A stretch of DNA of 8,785 bases from Lysobacterales bacterium (GCA_026193295.1 JAPHSB010000246.1:1-8785), one strand, 5' to 3'. Numbered from the stretch's first letter, positions 1 through 7,184 are shown. Notes: a model not told the origin generated them from the sequence alone. Program-made: numbers and translations.

Positions 1-352
1 GGTGGTGCCGCTGGACGTGGTGGGCCACGTGGACCGCTCGGAACTGATCGATACGCTGGCTACCCTGGACGCCGATTTCGCCGGGCGTGTTGCGGCTGCC
101 GGCGCGGAGGACAGCGTGCTGCGCTACGTGGCGCGCCTGGAGGACGGCCGCTGCCGGGTAGCCATCGAGGCGGTGCCGGGCAGCAAGCCGCTCGGCGCCA
201 TTCGCGATGGTGAAAACGCCCTGGTCATTCACACGCATTACTACCAGCCGATTCCGATGGTGTTGCGCGGCTATGGCGCCGGCGCGGCGGTGACGGCCGC
301 CGGCGTCTTCGGCGACCTGCTGCGCACGGTGTGGCGGCCTCTGGACAATTGA
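1..352 (+). CDS. thrA: Bifunctional aspartokinase/homoserine dehydrogenase I, C-terminal end (partial)
   Basis: This is the last ~116 codons of a gene that runs off the left edge of the window; the reading frame begins at base 2 and ends with TGA at 350-352. The visible part is the end of the homoserine dehydrogenase domain, which reduces aspartate semialdehyde to homoserine with NAD(P)H. The stretch NALVIHTHYYQPIPMVLRGY followed by GAGAAVTAAGVFGDLLRT closely matches the family's conserved C-terminal block (E. coli ThrA ends with SHYYQPLPLVLRGYGAG and TAAGVFADLLRT). The aspartokinase half is outside the window, so the bifunctional (thrA) assignment rests on this resemblance and on thrB and thrC following directly. 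A stand-alone homoserine dehydrogenase cannot be excluded. The upstream leader and any attenuator are not visible. Confidence 0.9.
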   Translation, partial: VVPLDVVGHVDRSELIDTLATLDADFAGRVAAAGAEDSVLRYVARLEDGRCRVAIEAVPGSKPLGAIRDGENALVIHTHYYQPIPMVLRGYGAGAAVTAAGVFGDLLRTVWRPLDN

Positions 353-383
353 ACAGATCAACGAAACGAGCACGGATTGGGAA

Positions 384-1367
384 ATGAGCACGGAGCAGGC
401 CAACAAGCTGATGTTGACGGTGTACGCACCTGCCTCCATAGGCAACCTGTCGGTGGGGTTCGATGCGCTCGGCCTGGCGCTGGCGCCGATGAACAAGACC
501 CTGCTGGGCGACCTCGTGCAGCTGACGCCGCTGGCTGACGGGTCGGCCGACGACTGGCAACTCGATCTGACCGGCCCTTTTGCCGTCGACCTGCCGCCGG
601 ACCCCGAAGACAACATCGTGCTCGCCTGCTGTCGCGCCTTCCAGGAGACTGCGGCCAAACGTGGTATCACGGTCTCCCCGCTCAAGGTCACGCTGGACAA
701 GCGGTTGCCGATCGGCAGCGGGCTGGGCTCCAGCGCCAGTTCCATCGTCGCCACCCTGGAGGCGCTCAATCGCTGGCACGACCACCTGTTGAGCACGCTG
801 GAAAATTTTCGCTTGATGGCGAGGATGGAAGGCCAGATCAGCGGGGAGATTCACCTCGACAACGTGGCGCCCTGCCTGTTCGGCGGCCTTCGCCTGTGTC
901 CACCGGGCAGCCAGCGGGAGTACGCGCTGCCGTGGCCCGGAGCCTGGCGGGCGGTGGTCTGCTGGCCCGGCACCAAGCTGGTGACGAAGGAAGCGCGCTC
1001 GGTGCTGCCGGACGCGATTCCCCGCGCGGTCGCGGTGCGACACGGCGCGCAGTTCGCCCAGTTCGTGCACGCCCTGCACAGCGGCAAGACCCGCCTCGCG
1101 GCCGAGTGCATCGTCGACCACATCGCCGAGCCGTACCGCCGCAAACTGCTGCCGGGTTTTGACGAGGCCCGCGTCGAGTTGCGCGAGCTTGGCGCCCTGG
1201 CGGTGGGCATCTCGGGTTCCGGCCCGACCATTTTCGCGTTGGTCGACGATTCCGACATTGCCCGGCGCGTGGCGAGGTGGATGGGTGCAAACTACCAGCA
1301 GAACGACCGGGGCTTCGTCCACATCTGCCGTGCGGATCTCGGCGGCGCCCGCAGCATCCGGGGTTAA
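384..1367 (+). CDS. thrB: Homoserine kinase (GHMP kinase family)
   Basis: Cytoplasmic enzyme that phosphorylates L-homoserine with ATP to O-phospho-L-homoserine, the substrate of the next gene's product. The protein is 327 aa, close to the family norm of about 310. Visible motifs are the N-terminal substrate segment VYAPASIGNLSVGFDALG (13-30), the glycine/serine-rich ATP loop PIGSGLGSSASS (109-120), GEIHLDNVAPCLFGG (154-168), AEPYRRKLLPGF (248-259) and the C-terminal GISGSGPTIFAL (275-286), all close to E. coli ThrB. It begins 31 bp after thrA. The start is not settled: ATG 384 has only a weak GGA at 374-376, while ATG 411 would give MLTVYAPAS, aligning exactly with the E. coli start MVKVYAPAS. 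I keep 384 because its spacing is better, but the protein may be nine residues shorter. The TAA stop overlaps the thrC ribosome binding site. Confidence 0.95.
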   Translation: MSTEQANKLMLTVYAPASIGNLSVGFDALGLALAPMNKTLLGDLVQLTPLADGSADDWQLDLTGPFAVDLPPDPEDNIVLACCRAFQETAAKRGITVSPLKVTLDKRLPIGSGLGSSASSIVATLEALNRWHDHLLSTLENFRLMARMEGQISGEIHLDNVAPCLFGGLRLCPPGSQREYALPWPGAWRAVVCWPGTKLVTKEARSVLPDAIPRAVAVRHGAQFAQFVHALHSGKTRLAAECIVDHIAEPYRRKLLPGFDEARVELRELGALAVGISGSGPTIFALVDDSDIARRVARWMGANYQQNDRGFVHICRADLGGARSIRG

Positions 1368-1372
1368 GGAGG
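1366..1372 (+). promoter_or_regulatory. Strong Shine-Dalgarno for thrC, overlapping the thrB stop
   Basis: AAGGAGG lies 6 nt before the GTG at 1379 and shares two bases with the thrB stop codon TAA (1365-1367). This fixes the thrC start at GTG 1379 rather than the in-frame ATG at 1277, which lies inside thrB. It suggests that thrB and thrC translation are coupled. Confidence 0.85.
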
Positions 1373-1378
1373 CGGCGG

Positions 1379-2656
1379 GTGTTACTGTGCAATATCAAGG
1401 ATTCCAGCGAGCAGGTCAGCTTTCGCGAAGCCGTCCTGCGCGGCCTCGGGCGCAAGCAGGGCCTGTTCTTCCCGGACCGGTTCGAGACGCTGAGCGACGT
1501 GCCCGGCCTGTTGGAAATGCCGTTCGTGCCGCGAAGTACCGCTGTAATGCAGCACCTGTTGGGCGACGAGATCGACGCGGCAACGGTCGAGCGGATGGTC
1601 ACTTCCGCCTTCGATTTTCCGATTGCGGCGCGTGCCCTGGACGACCGCGTGCACGCTTTGGAACTGTTTCACGGGCCCTCCTTGGCCTTCAAGGACTTCG
1701 GCGCCCGCTTCATGGCGCGTTGCCTGGCCGAATTCCACGACGGCGGGCCGATGACCATCCTCACAGCGACTTCGGGCGACACCGGCGCGGCGGTGGCGCA
1801 CGCTTACTTCGGTCAGCCGGGCATCCGCGTGGTCATCCTGTACCCGAAAGGCCGCGTTTCGCCGCTGCAGGAGAAGCTGTTCTGCACGCTGGGCGGCAAC
1901 GTGCACACCGTGGCGGTCGACGCGGATTTCGATACCTGCCAGCAACTGGTCAAGCAGTCATTCGAAGATCCGGAGCTCAAGGAAGGGCTGGGGTTGAATT
2001 CGGCCAACTCGATCAACATCGCGCGCCTGCTGGCGCAGGTCTGCTATTACTTCGAGGCCGGCGCCGCGGTTAACACCATCGAAAACATGGTCTTGAGTGT
2101 GCCGAGCGGCAATTTCGGCAACATCACTGCCGGCCTGATCGCGCGCCGCATCGGGCTGCCTTACAAGCGCGTCATCGCCGCCACCAACGCCAACGACACG
2201 GTGCCGCGGTTTCTCGCGTCCGGCCACTGGGACCCCAATCCCACGATCGAGACCATCACCAACGCGATGGACATCTCGCTGCCCAACAACTTCCCCCGTG
2301 TGCTGGAACTGGGCGAGCGTCACGGCCTGTCACTCGAAAACCTGCTGTCATCGCTGGCGCTGGACGACGACGAAACCCGCGCGGCCATGCGCACCCTGCA
2401 TCGGCGTGGCTACCTGGCCGACCCGCACAGCGCGTTGGCCTGGGCGGCGCTGGACCGCTGCCTCGAGCCCGGCGAGGAAGGCGTGTTCCTGTGCACGGCG
2501 CACCCCGCGAAGTTCATGGAAGTGATCCAGGAAACGCTGAATCTCGAAGTACCGCTGCCGGCAGAACTCGCCGCCGTGCGAGGCAAGACCGTGTTGTCCA
2601 GCACCATAGCCGGCGATTTCCTGGCCCTGAAGCGGGAGTTGACCACAGTCTGTTAA
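1379..2656 (+). CDS. thrC: Threonine synthase (PLP-dependent)
   Basis: Cytoplasmic fold-type II PLP enzyme that converts O-phosphohomoserine to threonine and phosphate, the last step of the pathway. With the GTG start the protein has 425 residues (E. coli ThrC 428) and begins with LLCNIKDSSEQVSFREAV, matching the family's KLYNLKDHNEQVSFAQAV. The PLP lysine is K105 in FHGPSLAFKDFG. TATSGDTGAAVAHA (129-142) and the SVPSGNFGN glycine-rich loop that holds the PLP phosphate (about 250) are intact, as are LNSANSINIARLLAQ (about 206-220) and TAHPAKF near the C-terminus. The sequence is of the E. coli-like ThrC class rather than the shorter Bacillus/plant-like class. It follows thrB with 11 bp between stop and start and completes the operon. 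Confidence 0.97.
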   Translation: MLLCNIKDSSEQVSFREAVLRGLGRKQGLFFPDRFETLSDVPGLLEMPFVPRSTAVMQHLLGDEIDAATVERMVTSAFDFPIAARALDDRVHALELFHGPSLAFKDFGARFMARCLAEFHDGGPMTILTATSGDTGAAVAHAYFGQPGIRVVILYPKGRVSPLQEKLFCTLGGNVHTVAVDADFDTCQQLVKQSFEDPELKEGLGLNSANSINIARLLAQVCYYFEAGAAVNTIENMVLSVPSGNFGNITAGLIARRIGLPYKRVIAATNANDTVPRFLASGHWDPNPTIETITNAMDISLPNNFPRVLELGERHGLSLENLLSSLALDDDETRAAMRTLHRRGYLADPHSALAWAALDRCLEPGEEGVFLCTAHPAKFMEVIQETLNLEVPLPAELAAVRGKTVLSSTIAGDFLALKRELTTVC

Positions 2657-2677
2657 GCTGTGATGTGGGCAGCGCGT

Positions 2678-2682
2678 GGAGG
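2678..2682 (+). promoter_or_regulatory. Shine-Dalgarno deciding the antiporter start
   Basis: GGAGG sits 9 nt upstream of ATG 2692. It supports this start over the upstream in-frame GTG at 2665 and over the long in-frame extension back into thrC, which would not be hydrophobic. Confidence 0.75.
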
Positions 2683-2691
2683 CCGGCCCCG

Positions 2692-4419
2692 ATGATTTCC
2701 GCCTATCTGTTCGACATCGTCATACTGCTGCTTGCGGCCGTGGTGGTCGTACCGCTGTTCCAACTTGTGCGACTGGGCGCGGTGCCGGGCTTCCTGGTCG
2801 CCGGGCTTATCGTGGGACCTTCCGGCCTGGCGGCCATAGGCAACGTAAGTGAAATCGGCTACCTCGCGGAAATCGGGGTCGTGTTGCTGCTGTTCGTTAT
2901 TGGAATCGAACTCAAGCCGTCACGGCTGTGGCTGATGAGGCGCCAGGTTTTCGGGCTCGGCAGCGCCCAGGTGCTGCTCACCGGGGCTGTGCTGGCCATA
3001 GCCTGTTTCTTCCTGTTCGGTATGTCGCTGCGGACCGCGATACTGGTGGGTCCGGCGCTGGCGCTGTCCTCGACGGCCTTCGTGCTGCAGATACTGGCGT
3101 CCCAGAAGCTGCTCACCTCCCACTACGGGCGGGCTTCCGTGGCTGTTCTGCTGTTGCAGGATCTTGCGGTCGTGCCCTTGCTGGCCTTGATCCCCCTGCT
3201 GGCGGCGCCGGGCATGAGCGTCGGCGCCGATATCGGTCTGGCGCTGCTTGAATCCTTGGCAATCCTGGCGCTCGTGGTGCTTGCCGGCCGCTATTTCCTG
3301 CACCCTTTGCTGCACCGCGTGGCGCGGGCCGGCAGCCCGGAAGTATTTACCGCATCGGCGGTACTGATCGTGCTGGGTGCGGCGATGGCGACCGAGCACG
3401 CCGGCCTGTCCATGGCCATGGGGGCCTTCCTGGCCGGCCTGTTGATCTCCGAGTCGGCCTATCGCCACCAGGTGATTGCCGAGATCCAGCCTTTTCGGGG
3501 GCTGCTGCTCGGCTTGTTCTTCATGTCGATGGGCATGTCGTTCAATCTCGGCCTATTGTTGTCCGATCCGGTCGGCTCGATCGTGCTGCTGGCCTTGCTG
3601 ATCGCGCTCAAGGTGCTGATCCTGCTGCCGCTGGGCCGTTTGTTCGGCCTGCCGTGGCGGTCCTCGGTGGCGGTCGCGCTGTTGCTTGCCCAAAGCGGGG
3701 AGTTCGCCCTGGTGCTGTTTGCACTGGCCTGGCAGAACGGGTTGCTGGGCGAGCAGCTTTTCCAGGAACTTCTGCTGGTGGTTCTGCTGAGCATGATGGT
3801 TACCCCGGCGCTGGCCCAATTGGCGCGGCGCCTGGTCGTTGAACCGAGGCGACCGGCCGCCGGAAACATGGACGAACAGCTGCACCCGAACGCGCCCGTC
3901 GTGGTGGTCGGTTTCGGCCGCGTGGGCCACCGCATAGGTGAGATCCTGGCGCGGGCGGGCCAGCCATTCGTTGCGCTCGATTCCGACCCGGCATTGATTG
4001 CACGGGCGCGTGAACGGGGCAGCCCGGTGTACTACGGAGACATGAGCAACCCGGGGGTGCTTAAGTCGGTGGGCGCGGCGGATGCCCGGGTGATCGTGGT
4101 GACGCTCAACGACCCGGAGGCGAGCAAGGACCTTGTCGCCGCGATCAGGGAGCAATACCCGCAGGTCGAGATCTTCGCCCGCGGCCACAACCTCGAAACC
4201 TGCCAGAGCCTGAGCCGGCTCGGCGCGGCAGGTGTGGTATCCGAAAACGTCGAGGCGAGCCTGGAGCTTTCCCGCATGGCCATGGAGCGTATCGGCGTGG
4301 ATCCGGCACTCAGCGAAGATGTCCTGTCGGCCTTTCGGCGGAGGTATCATGCACAGATTCACGAACAGGTCGGCATGGGGTCGGGCCTCCGTCCGGATAG
4401 CTTCAGGGATATAGAGTAA
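2692..4419 (+). CDS. KefB/KefC-type monovalent cation:proton antiporter (CPA2) with TrkA-N domain
   Basis: Inner-membrane antiporter, 575 aa, probably exchanging K+ (or Na+) for H+. Residues 1 to ~380 form a hydrophobic Na/H-exchanger domain with many membrane segments; LALSSTAFVLQ and the CPA2 ion-site motif LLLQDLAVVPLLALIPLL (Q156, D157) are clear, as are GLSMAMGAFLAGLLISES and LLLGLFFMSMGMSF. After a short linker (PRRPAAGNMDEQLHP) a Rossmann RCK/TrkA-N domain starts at ~402 with VVVVGFGRVG (404-412), the acidic D430 closing the nucleotide site, and VYYGDMSNPGVLKSVGA. The order and wording follow E. coli KefC, but the tail is shorter (575 versus 620 aa). The KefC gating loop HALESDIEP reads HQVIAEIQP (259-267), and the ARARD segment reads ARGHN (496-500), so glutathione gating as in KefC is doubtful. 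It lies 35 bp after thrC. I withhold a kef symbol because specificity is unknown. Confidence 0.92.
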   Translation: MISAYLFDIVILLLAAVVVVPLFQLVRLGAVPGFLVAGLIVGPSGLAAIGNVSEIGYLAEIGVVLLLFVIGIELKPSRLWLMRRQVFGLGSAQVLLTGAVLAIACFFLFGMSLRTAILVGPALALSSTAFVLQILASQKLLTSHYGRASVAVLLLQDLAVVPLLALIPLLAAPGMSVGADIGLALLESLAILALVVLAGRYFLHPLLHRVARAGSPEVFTASAVLIVLGAAMATEHAGLSMAMGAFLAGLLISESAYRHQVIAEIQPFRGLLLGLFFMSMGMSFNLGLLLSDPVGSIVLLALLIALKVLILLPLGRLFGLPWRSSVAVALLLAQSGEFALVLFALAWQNGLLGEQLFQELLLVVLLSMMVTPALAQLARRLVVEPRRPAAGNMDEQLHPNAPVVVVGFGRVGHRIGEILARAGQPFVALDSDPALIARARERGSPVYYGDMSNPGVLKSVGAADARVIVVTLNDPEASKDLVAAIREQYPQVEIFARGHNLETCQSLSRLGAAGVVSENVEASLELSRMAMERIGVDPALSEDVLSAFRRRYHAQIHEQVGMGSGLRPDSFRDIE

Positions 4420-4692
4420 TGGGCGAACAATATCGAGCCGGCGAAGCCCACGAGCTCGAGCGGCGTAAAGCTGCTTGCGTGCTGCCATGGGTGGGGGCCC
4501 TTCTTCTCCTGTCCGGGGCCACGCAGGCCCGGGAGGCAGGCACCGTGCATTATGGCTTGCTCACCGCCGGCCAGAAATCTGCTGGAGGATATCAGCGCCG
4601 TGCGGCGGCCGGTCGCGGTGTTCAAGGGCGATCGCTGCTTCGACCCGACTTTGTTTTACGAAGCTGTCGGCATCCAGCCCTTCACGTGCTGA
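4419..4692 (+). pseudogene. Remnant of a secreted amidohydrolase, central part deleted and frames mismatched
   Basis: Two protein-like pieces in different frames are joined here. From ATG 4419 (sharing an A with the antiporter stop TAA; AGGGA at 4405-4409, 9 nt upstream) comes a signal-peptide-like start: HELERRK, a hydrophobic stretch VLPWVGALLLLSGATQA (21-37) with a plausible cleavage site ATQA/RE, then AGTVHYGLLTAGQKS. After about 4574 this frame turns into arginine-rich nonsense. In the next frame (+1), from about 4573 to TGA 4690-4692, the sequence reads NLLEDISAVRRPVAVFKGDR then CFDPTLFYEAVGIQPF. That resembles the C-terminal end of metal-dependent amidohydrolases, where a DGxPLEDIxxxR segment is followed by a VxKGG-like strand and YDPxxLYxAxGI. 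A full-length enzyme would have roughly 400-600 residues including the metal-binding histidines, none of which are present. The reading as one deleted gene is inference; family recognition is from memory. Confidence 0.55.
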
Positions 4693-4700
4693 CAGGCTGC

Positions 4701-4705
4701 AGGAG
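4701..4705 (+). promoter_or_regulatory. Shine-Dalgarno deciding the TPP-enzyme start
   Basis: AGGAG lies 9 nt before ATG 4715. It supports this start over upstream in-frame GTG/ATG codons (from 4475), whose translation overlaps the amidohydrolase remnant and lacks family similarity. Confidence 0.8.
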
Positions 4706-4714
4706 AGACAGGAC

Positions 4715-6454
4715 ATGAAAAAGACCGCTGCATGGCTCGTGCGCCAGGCATTGGAACAGATCGGGGTGAGGTATACCTTCGGCATTCCCGGCGTCCACAA
4801 CATCGAGCTGTACGACGAACTGCAGGAATCCGCAAGCATTCAGCCCGTTCTGGTGACCCACGAGGGGGGCGCCGCCTTCATGGCCGATGCGGTCAGCCGC
4901 GCCTCCGACAGCATCGGTGTGCTGATGGTGGTGCCGGCCGCCGGCCTGACCCATGCCATGAGCGGTATCGGCGAAGCGTTCCTGGACGGCATTCCGATGC
5001 TGGTTATTTCCGGCGGCGTCCGGACTGACATGGAGCAGGGGTTCCAGTTGCACGACGTCGATCAGCAGGCCCTGATGCGGACCCTGACCAAGGCCACCTA
5101 CAAGATCGAAAGCTACGACGAAGTCGTGCCCACGGTCTACCGCGCCTACCGCACGGCAGTCGAAGGCGAGCCCGGGCCGGTTTACATCGAGTTGCCCGCG
5201 AACCTGCAGCTGTTTACGGGGGAAGTCACCGAACTGCCGTCTTTTGACGGCACGGTGGAGCGGCCATCGCTCGATCCGGATGCCGTGGCGGCCGCGGTCG
5301 AACTTTTGTCCCGGGCCGCGAAGCCGGGAATCTTCGTCGGCTGGGGGGCGCGGCACGTGATCAACGACATCCGCCGCATGGCCGAACACCTTGGCGCCCC
5401 GGTAGCGACCACGCTGCAGGGTCTCGCATCCTTCCCGGCCGACCACCCGCTGCATACCGGGATGGGTTTCGGGCCATCGGCAGTGCCGGCCGCGCAGAAC
5501 GCTTTTCGTGACTGCGATGCCATGCTCGCCGTCGGCACGCGTTTCGCCGAGATCTGCACGGGCAGTTTTGGCGCCATACCGCCGGAAAAACTCGTGCACG
5601 TGGACATCAACCCCGGAGCCATCGGCCGCAATCACCCCACCCCCGTCCCGATCCACGCGGATGCGCGTGATGCCGTGCCCGCGTTAGCACAGCGGTTGCT
5701 GGAGACGGTGCCGGCCCGTGACAGCACCGAGCTCAAAGCGAGCATTGCCGCCGACAAGGCCGCCTGGGTCAAGGAATGGCTCGATCACGATTCCGCCGGT
5801 CGGGTCAATCCCGGGCGGTTTTTCCAGGCCCTTCGGCGGGGACTCGAGCGGGACGCCATCGTGGTGGCGGACGACGGCAACCACACTTTTCTGACCGCCG
5901 AGCTGATGCCCATTCTCGAGGACGGCAGTTTCCTGTCACCGACCGACTTCAATTGCATGGGTTACTGCGTGCCTGCCTGCATCGGGGCCAAGCTCGCCCG
6001 GCCCGAGCGGCAGGTCGTGGGCATCGTCGGTGACGGGGCCTTCCTGATGACCGGCCTCGAAACCGTCACGGCCGCGCGGAACGGGCTGGGGGTGGCCTGG
6101 TTCGTATTCAACGACGGTGAGTTGTCACAGATTGCGCAAGCCCAGGAGATGCCCTACCAGCGCAAAACCTGCACCGCGGTCGGGACACTCGACTACCGGG
6201 CCCTGGCTGCCGCCACGGGTTGCGAGTTCGTGGCAATCGAGAACGACAACAGCATTGAAGCGGCGATCGAACGGACCCTGTCGCACATGGCCGACAACCG
6301 GCCGGTCATCGTCGACGTGCGCATCGACTATTCGAAGCGCACGCAATTCACCATCGGTGCGGTAAAGACCAATATCCGGCGCTTCGACACGCGCAACAAG
6401 CTACGCATCGTCGGCCGCGCGCTGTGGCGGAAGTTCAAGTACCGCAAGGACTGA
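4715..6454 (+). CDS. Thiamine-pyrophosphate-dependent enzyme, acetolactate synthase superfamily, substrate unknown
   Basis: Soluble 579-aa protein with the three-part layout of the acetolactate synthase/pyruvate oxidase/benzoylformate decarboxylase group. The N-terminal Pyr domain (about 1-170) has RYTFGIPGVHNIELY and VTHEGGAAFMADAVSRAS with the cofactor-activating glutamate E50. A central domain (about 185-340) has KPGIFVGWGARH and the AVGTRFAEICTGSFG / VHVDINP segments. The C-terminal PP domain (about 370-550) carries the TPP-Mg motif GDG (439-441) ... N466, with VGIVGDGAFLMTGLETVTAA readable. Where acetolactate synthases have a GPGATN-type loop, this protein has VVPAAGLTHAMSGIGEAF. No small regulatory subunit gene (ilvH-like) follows, so a true IlvB role is unlikely; a decarboxylase or C-C ligase acting on a 2-oxo acid is the safe reading. 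The last ~29 residues (551-579) form an unusual basic tail rich in K/R. It is 22 bp downstream of the amidohydrolase remnant and convergent with the DUF456 gene. Confidence 0.88.
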   Translation: MKKTAAWLVRQALEQIGVRYTFGIPGVHNIELYDELQESASIQPVLVTHEGGAAFMADAVSRASDSIGVLMVVPAAGLTHAMSGIGEAFLDGIPMLVISGGVRTDMEQGFQLHDVDQQALMRTLTKATYKIESYDEVVPTVYRAYRTAVEGEPGPVYIELPANLQLFTGEVTELPSFDGTVERPSLDPDAVAAAVELLSRAAKPGIFVGWGARHVINDIRRMAEHLGAPVATTLQGLASFPADHPLHTGMGFGPSAVPAAQNAFRDCDAMLAVGTRFAEICTGSFGAIPPEKLVHVDINPGAIGRNHPTPVPIHADARDAVPALAQRLLETVPARDSTELKASIAADKAAWVKEWLDHDSAGRVNPGRFFQALRRGLERDAIVVADDGNHTFLTAELMPILEDGSFLSPTDFNCMGYCVPACIGAKLARPERQVVGIVGDGAFLMTGLETVTAARNGLGVAWFVFNDGELSQIAQAQEMPYQRKTCTAVGTLDYRALAAATGCEFVAIENDNSIEAAIERTLSHMADNRPVIVDVRIDYSKRTQFTIGAVKTNIRRFDTRNKLRIVGRALWRKFKYRKD

Positions 6455-6459
6455 TTGTT

Positions 6460-6963
6460 TCAGCTGGTCGAGATCTGCTCGAAGCCGACACGGAACAGGA
6501 ACAGGCCGATCATCAGGAAGGCGATGGCCAGCTTGACGGCGGTGGCCACCACCATGCCCAGCCAGGCGCCGACCCCGGCCCGGCCCGACCGGACCAGGTC
6601 GTTGCCGCCGCTGAGTTCGCCGAGCACTGCGCCAATGAAGGGTCCGAGCAGCATGCCCGGAATGCCGAAGAAGATGCCCACCACGGCTCCGGCCGTGGCG
6701 CCCCAGAACGCGCGAGAGCCCGCGCCAAGGTAACGGGCGCCCGCGGCGCTGGCCACGAAGTCCACCACCACGGCTATCACTGTGAGAACCGCCAGCACGC
6801 CGATCGTCGTCCAGCCCACGATTTCAAAATGGTCGATCCAGGCGCCGATAAACAAGCCGGCGAAGACCAGCGGAACGCCGGGCAGTGCCGGTACCACGGT
6901 GCCGGCCAGTCCGGCGATGACAGTCAGGGCGGCCAGCAGCCACCAGAGGATCGTCCAGTCCAT
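6460..6963 (-). CDS. DUF456 family small integral membrane protein
   Basis: A 167-aa, strongly hydrophobic protein on the minus strand with about four to five membrane segments: roughly 4-26, 28-45, 50-75, 86-117 and 130-158. The family's paired glycine/proline signatures are present: GTVVPALPGVPLVFAGLFIG (21-40) and FFGIPGMLLGPFIGAVLGEL (98-117). The length matches the family norm of about 160 residues. The function of DUF456 is not established, and nothing nearby identifies a partner. The ATG (complement of 6961-6963) is preceded by GGGAAG (6967-6972), 3 nt upstream, close but plausible as a ribosome binding site. Its TGA lies 5 bp from the TGA of the convergent TPP gene, so no ordinary terminator fits between them, and the two transcripts probably overlap at their 3' ends. 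Confidence 0.87.
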   Translation of the reverse strand: MDWTILWWLLAALTVIAGLAGTVVPALPGVPLVFAGLFIGAWIDHFEIVGWTTIGVLAVLTVIAVVVDFVASAAGARYLGAGSRAFWGATAGAVVGIFFGIPGMLLGPFIGAVLGELSGGNDLVRSGRAGVGAWLGMVVATAVKLAIAFLMIGLFLFRVGFEQISTS

Positions 6964-6997
6964 CGACTTCCCATACGATTGATATCGGGTCGGTCAC

Positions 6998-7030
6998 ATC
7001 ATAGCCGATCGGCGAGCACGGGTGATGCAA
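6998..7030 (-). promoter_or_regulatory. Candidate promoter for the DUF456 gene
   Basis: Read on the minus strand, a near-consensus -10 box TATGAT (6998-7003) lies about 35 nt before the start codon. The only TTG-type -35 candidate, TTGCAT (7025-7030), is 21 bp away, longer than the ideal 17, so the -35 assignment is weak. On the opposite strand I see no convincing promoter for the decarboxylase gene in this 221-bp divergent region (6964-7184). Confidence 0.35.
7004..7013. promoter_or_regulatory. Perfect 10-bp palindrome GCCGATCGGC, possible operator
   Basis: The palindrome abuts the -10 box and lies between it and the -35 candidate of the DUF456 promoter, where a dimeric repressor could block transcription. 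It is short and GC-rich, so chance is a real alternative; no second copy was noticed nearby. Confidence 0.25.
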
Positions 7031-7184
7031 GGTTTCGGTCCGCGAGCCGCAAGTGCATGAACAGGAAGGATAAAACACAGGGTGTCGGGCCAGACGTTGA
7101 TTACGGTCATGGAGTCGCCCGGTGGCCCGGCGCACAATGGGGGCCGTGGACCTGGCCATGCCGAATCGCCGCCAATCGAATCAT

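Noticed and set aside
225..1322. Long minus-strand open frame opposite thrB
   Set aside because: It is antisense to a clearly identified kinase, and its translation is arginine/glutamine-rich without family motifs, as expected from GC-rich codon bias.
3553..4488. Long minus-strand open frame opposite the antiporter
   Set aside because: It lies opposite conserved antiporter and TrkA-N sequence, and its composition is low in hydrophobic pattern and rich in R, Q and H; a shadow frame.
4682..5656. Long minus-strand open frame opposite the TPP gene
   Set aside because: It covers the conserved Pyr and central domains on the other strand and has no recognisable motif.
6468..6482. Hairpin TCGAG-ATCTG-CTCGA as a terminator between convergent genes
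   Set aside because: A five-pair stem inside the end of the DUF456 coding region with no T-run on either side is too weak to support.
6994..7110. 38-codon minus-strand frame upstream of the DUF456 gene
   Set aside because: No ribosome binding site or recognisable sequence, and it overlaps the candidate promoter.
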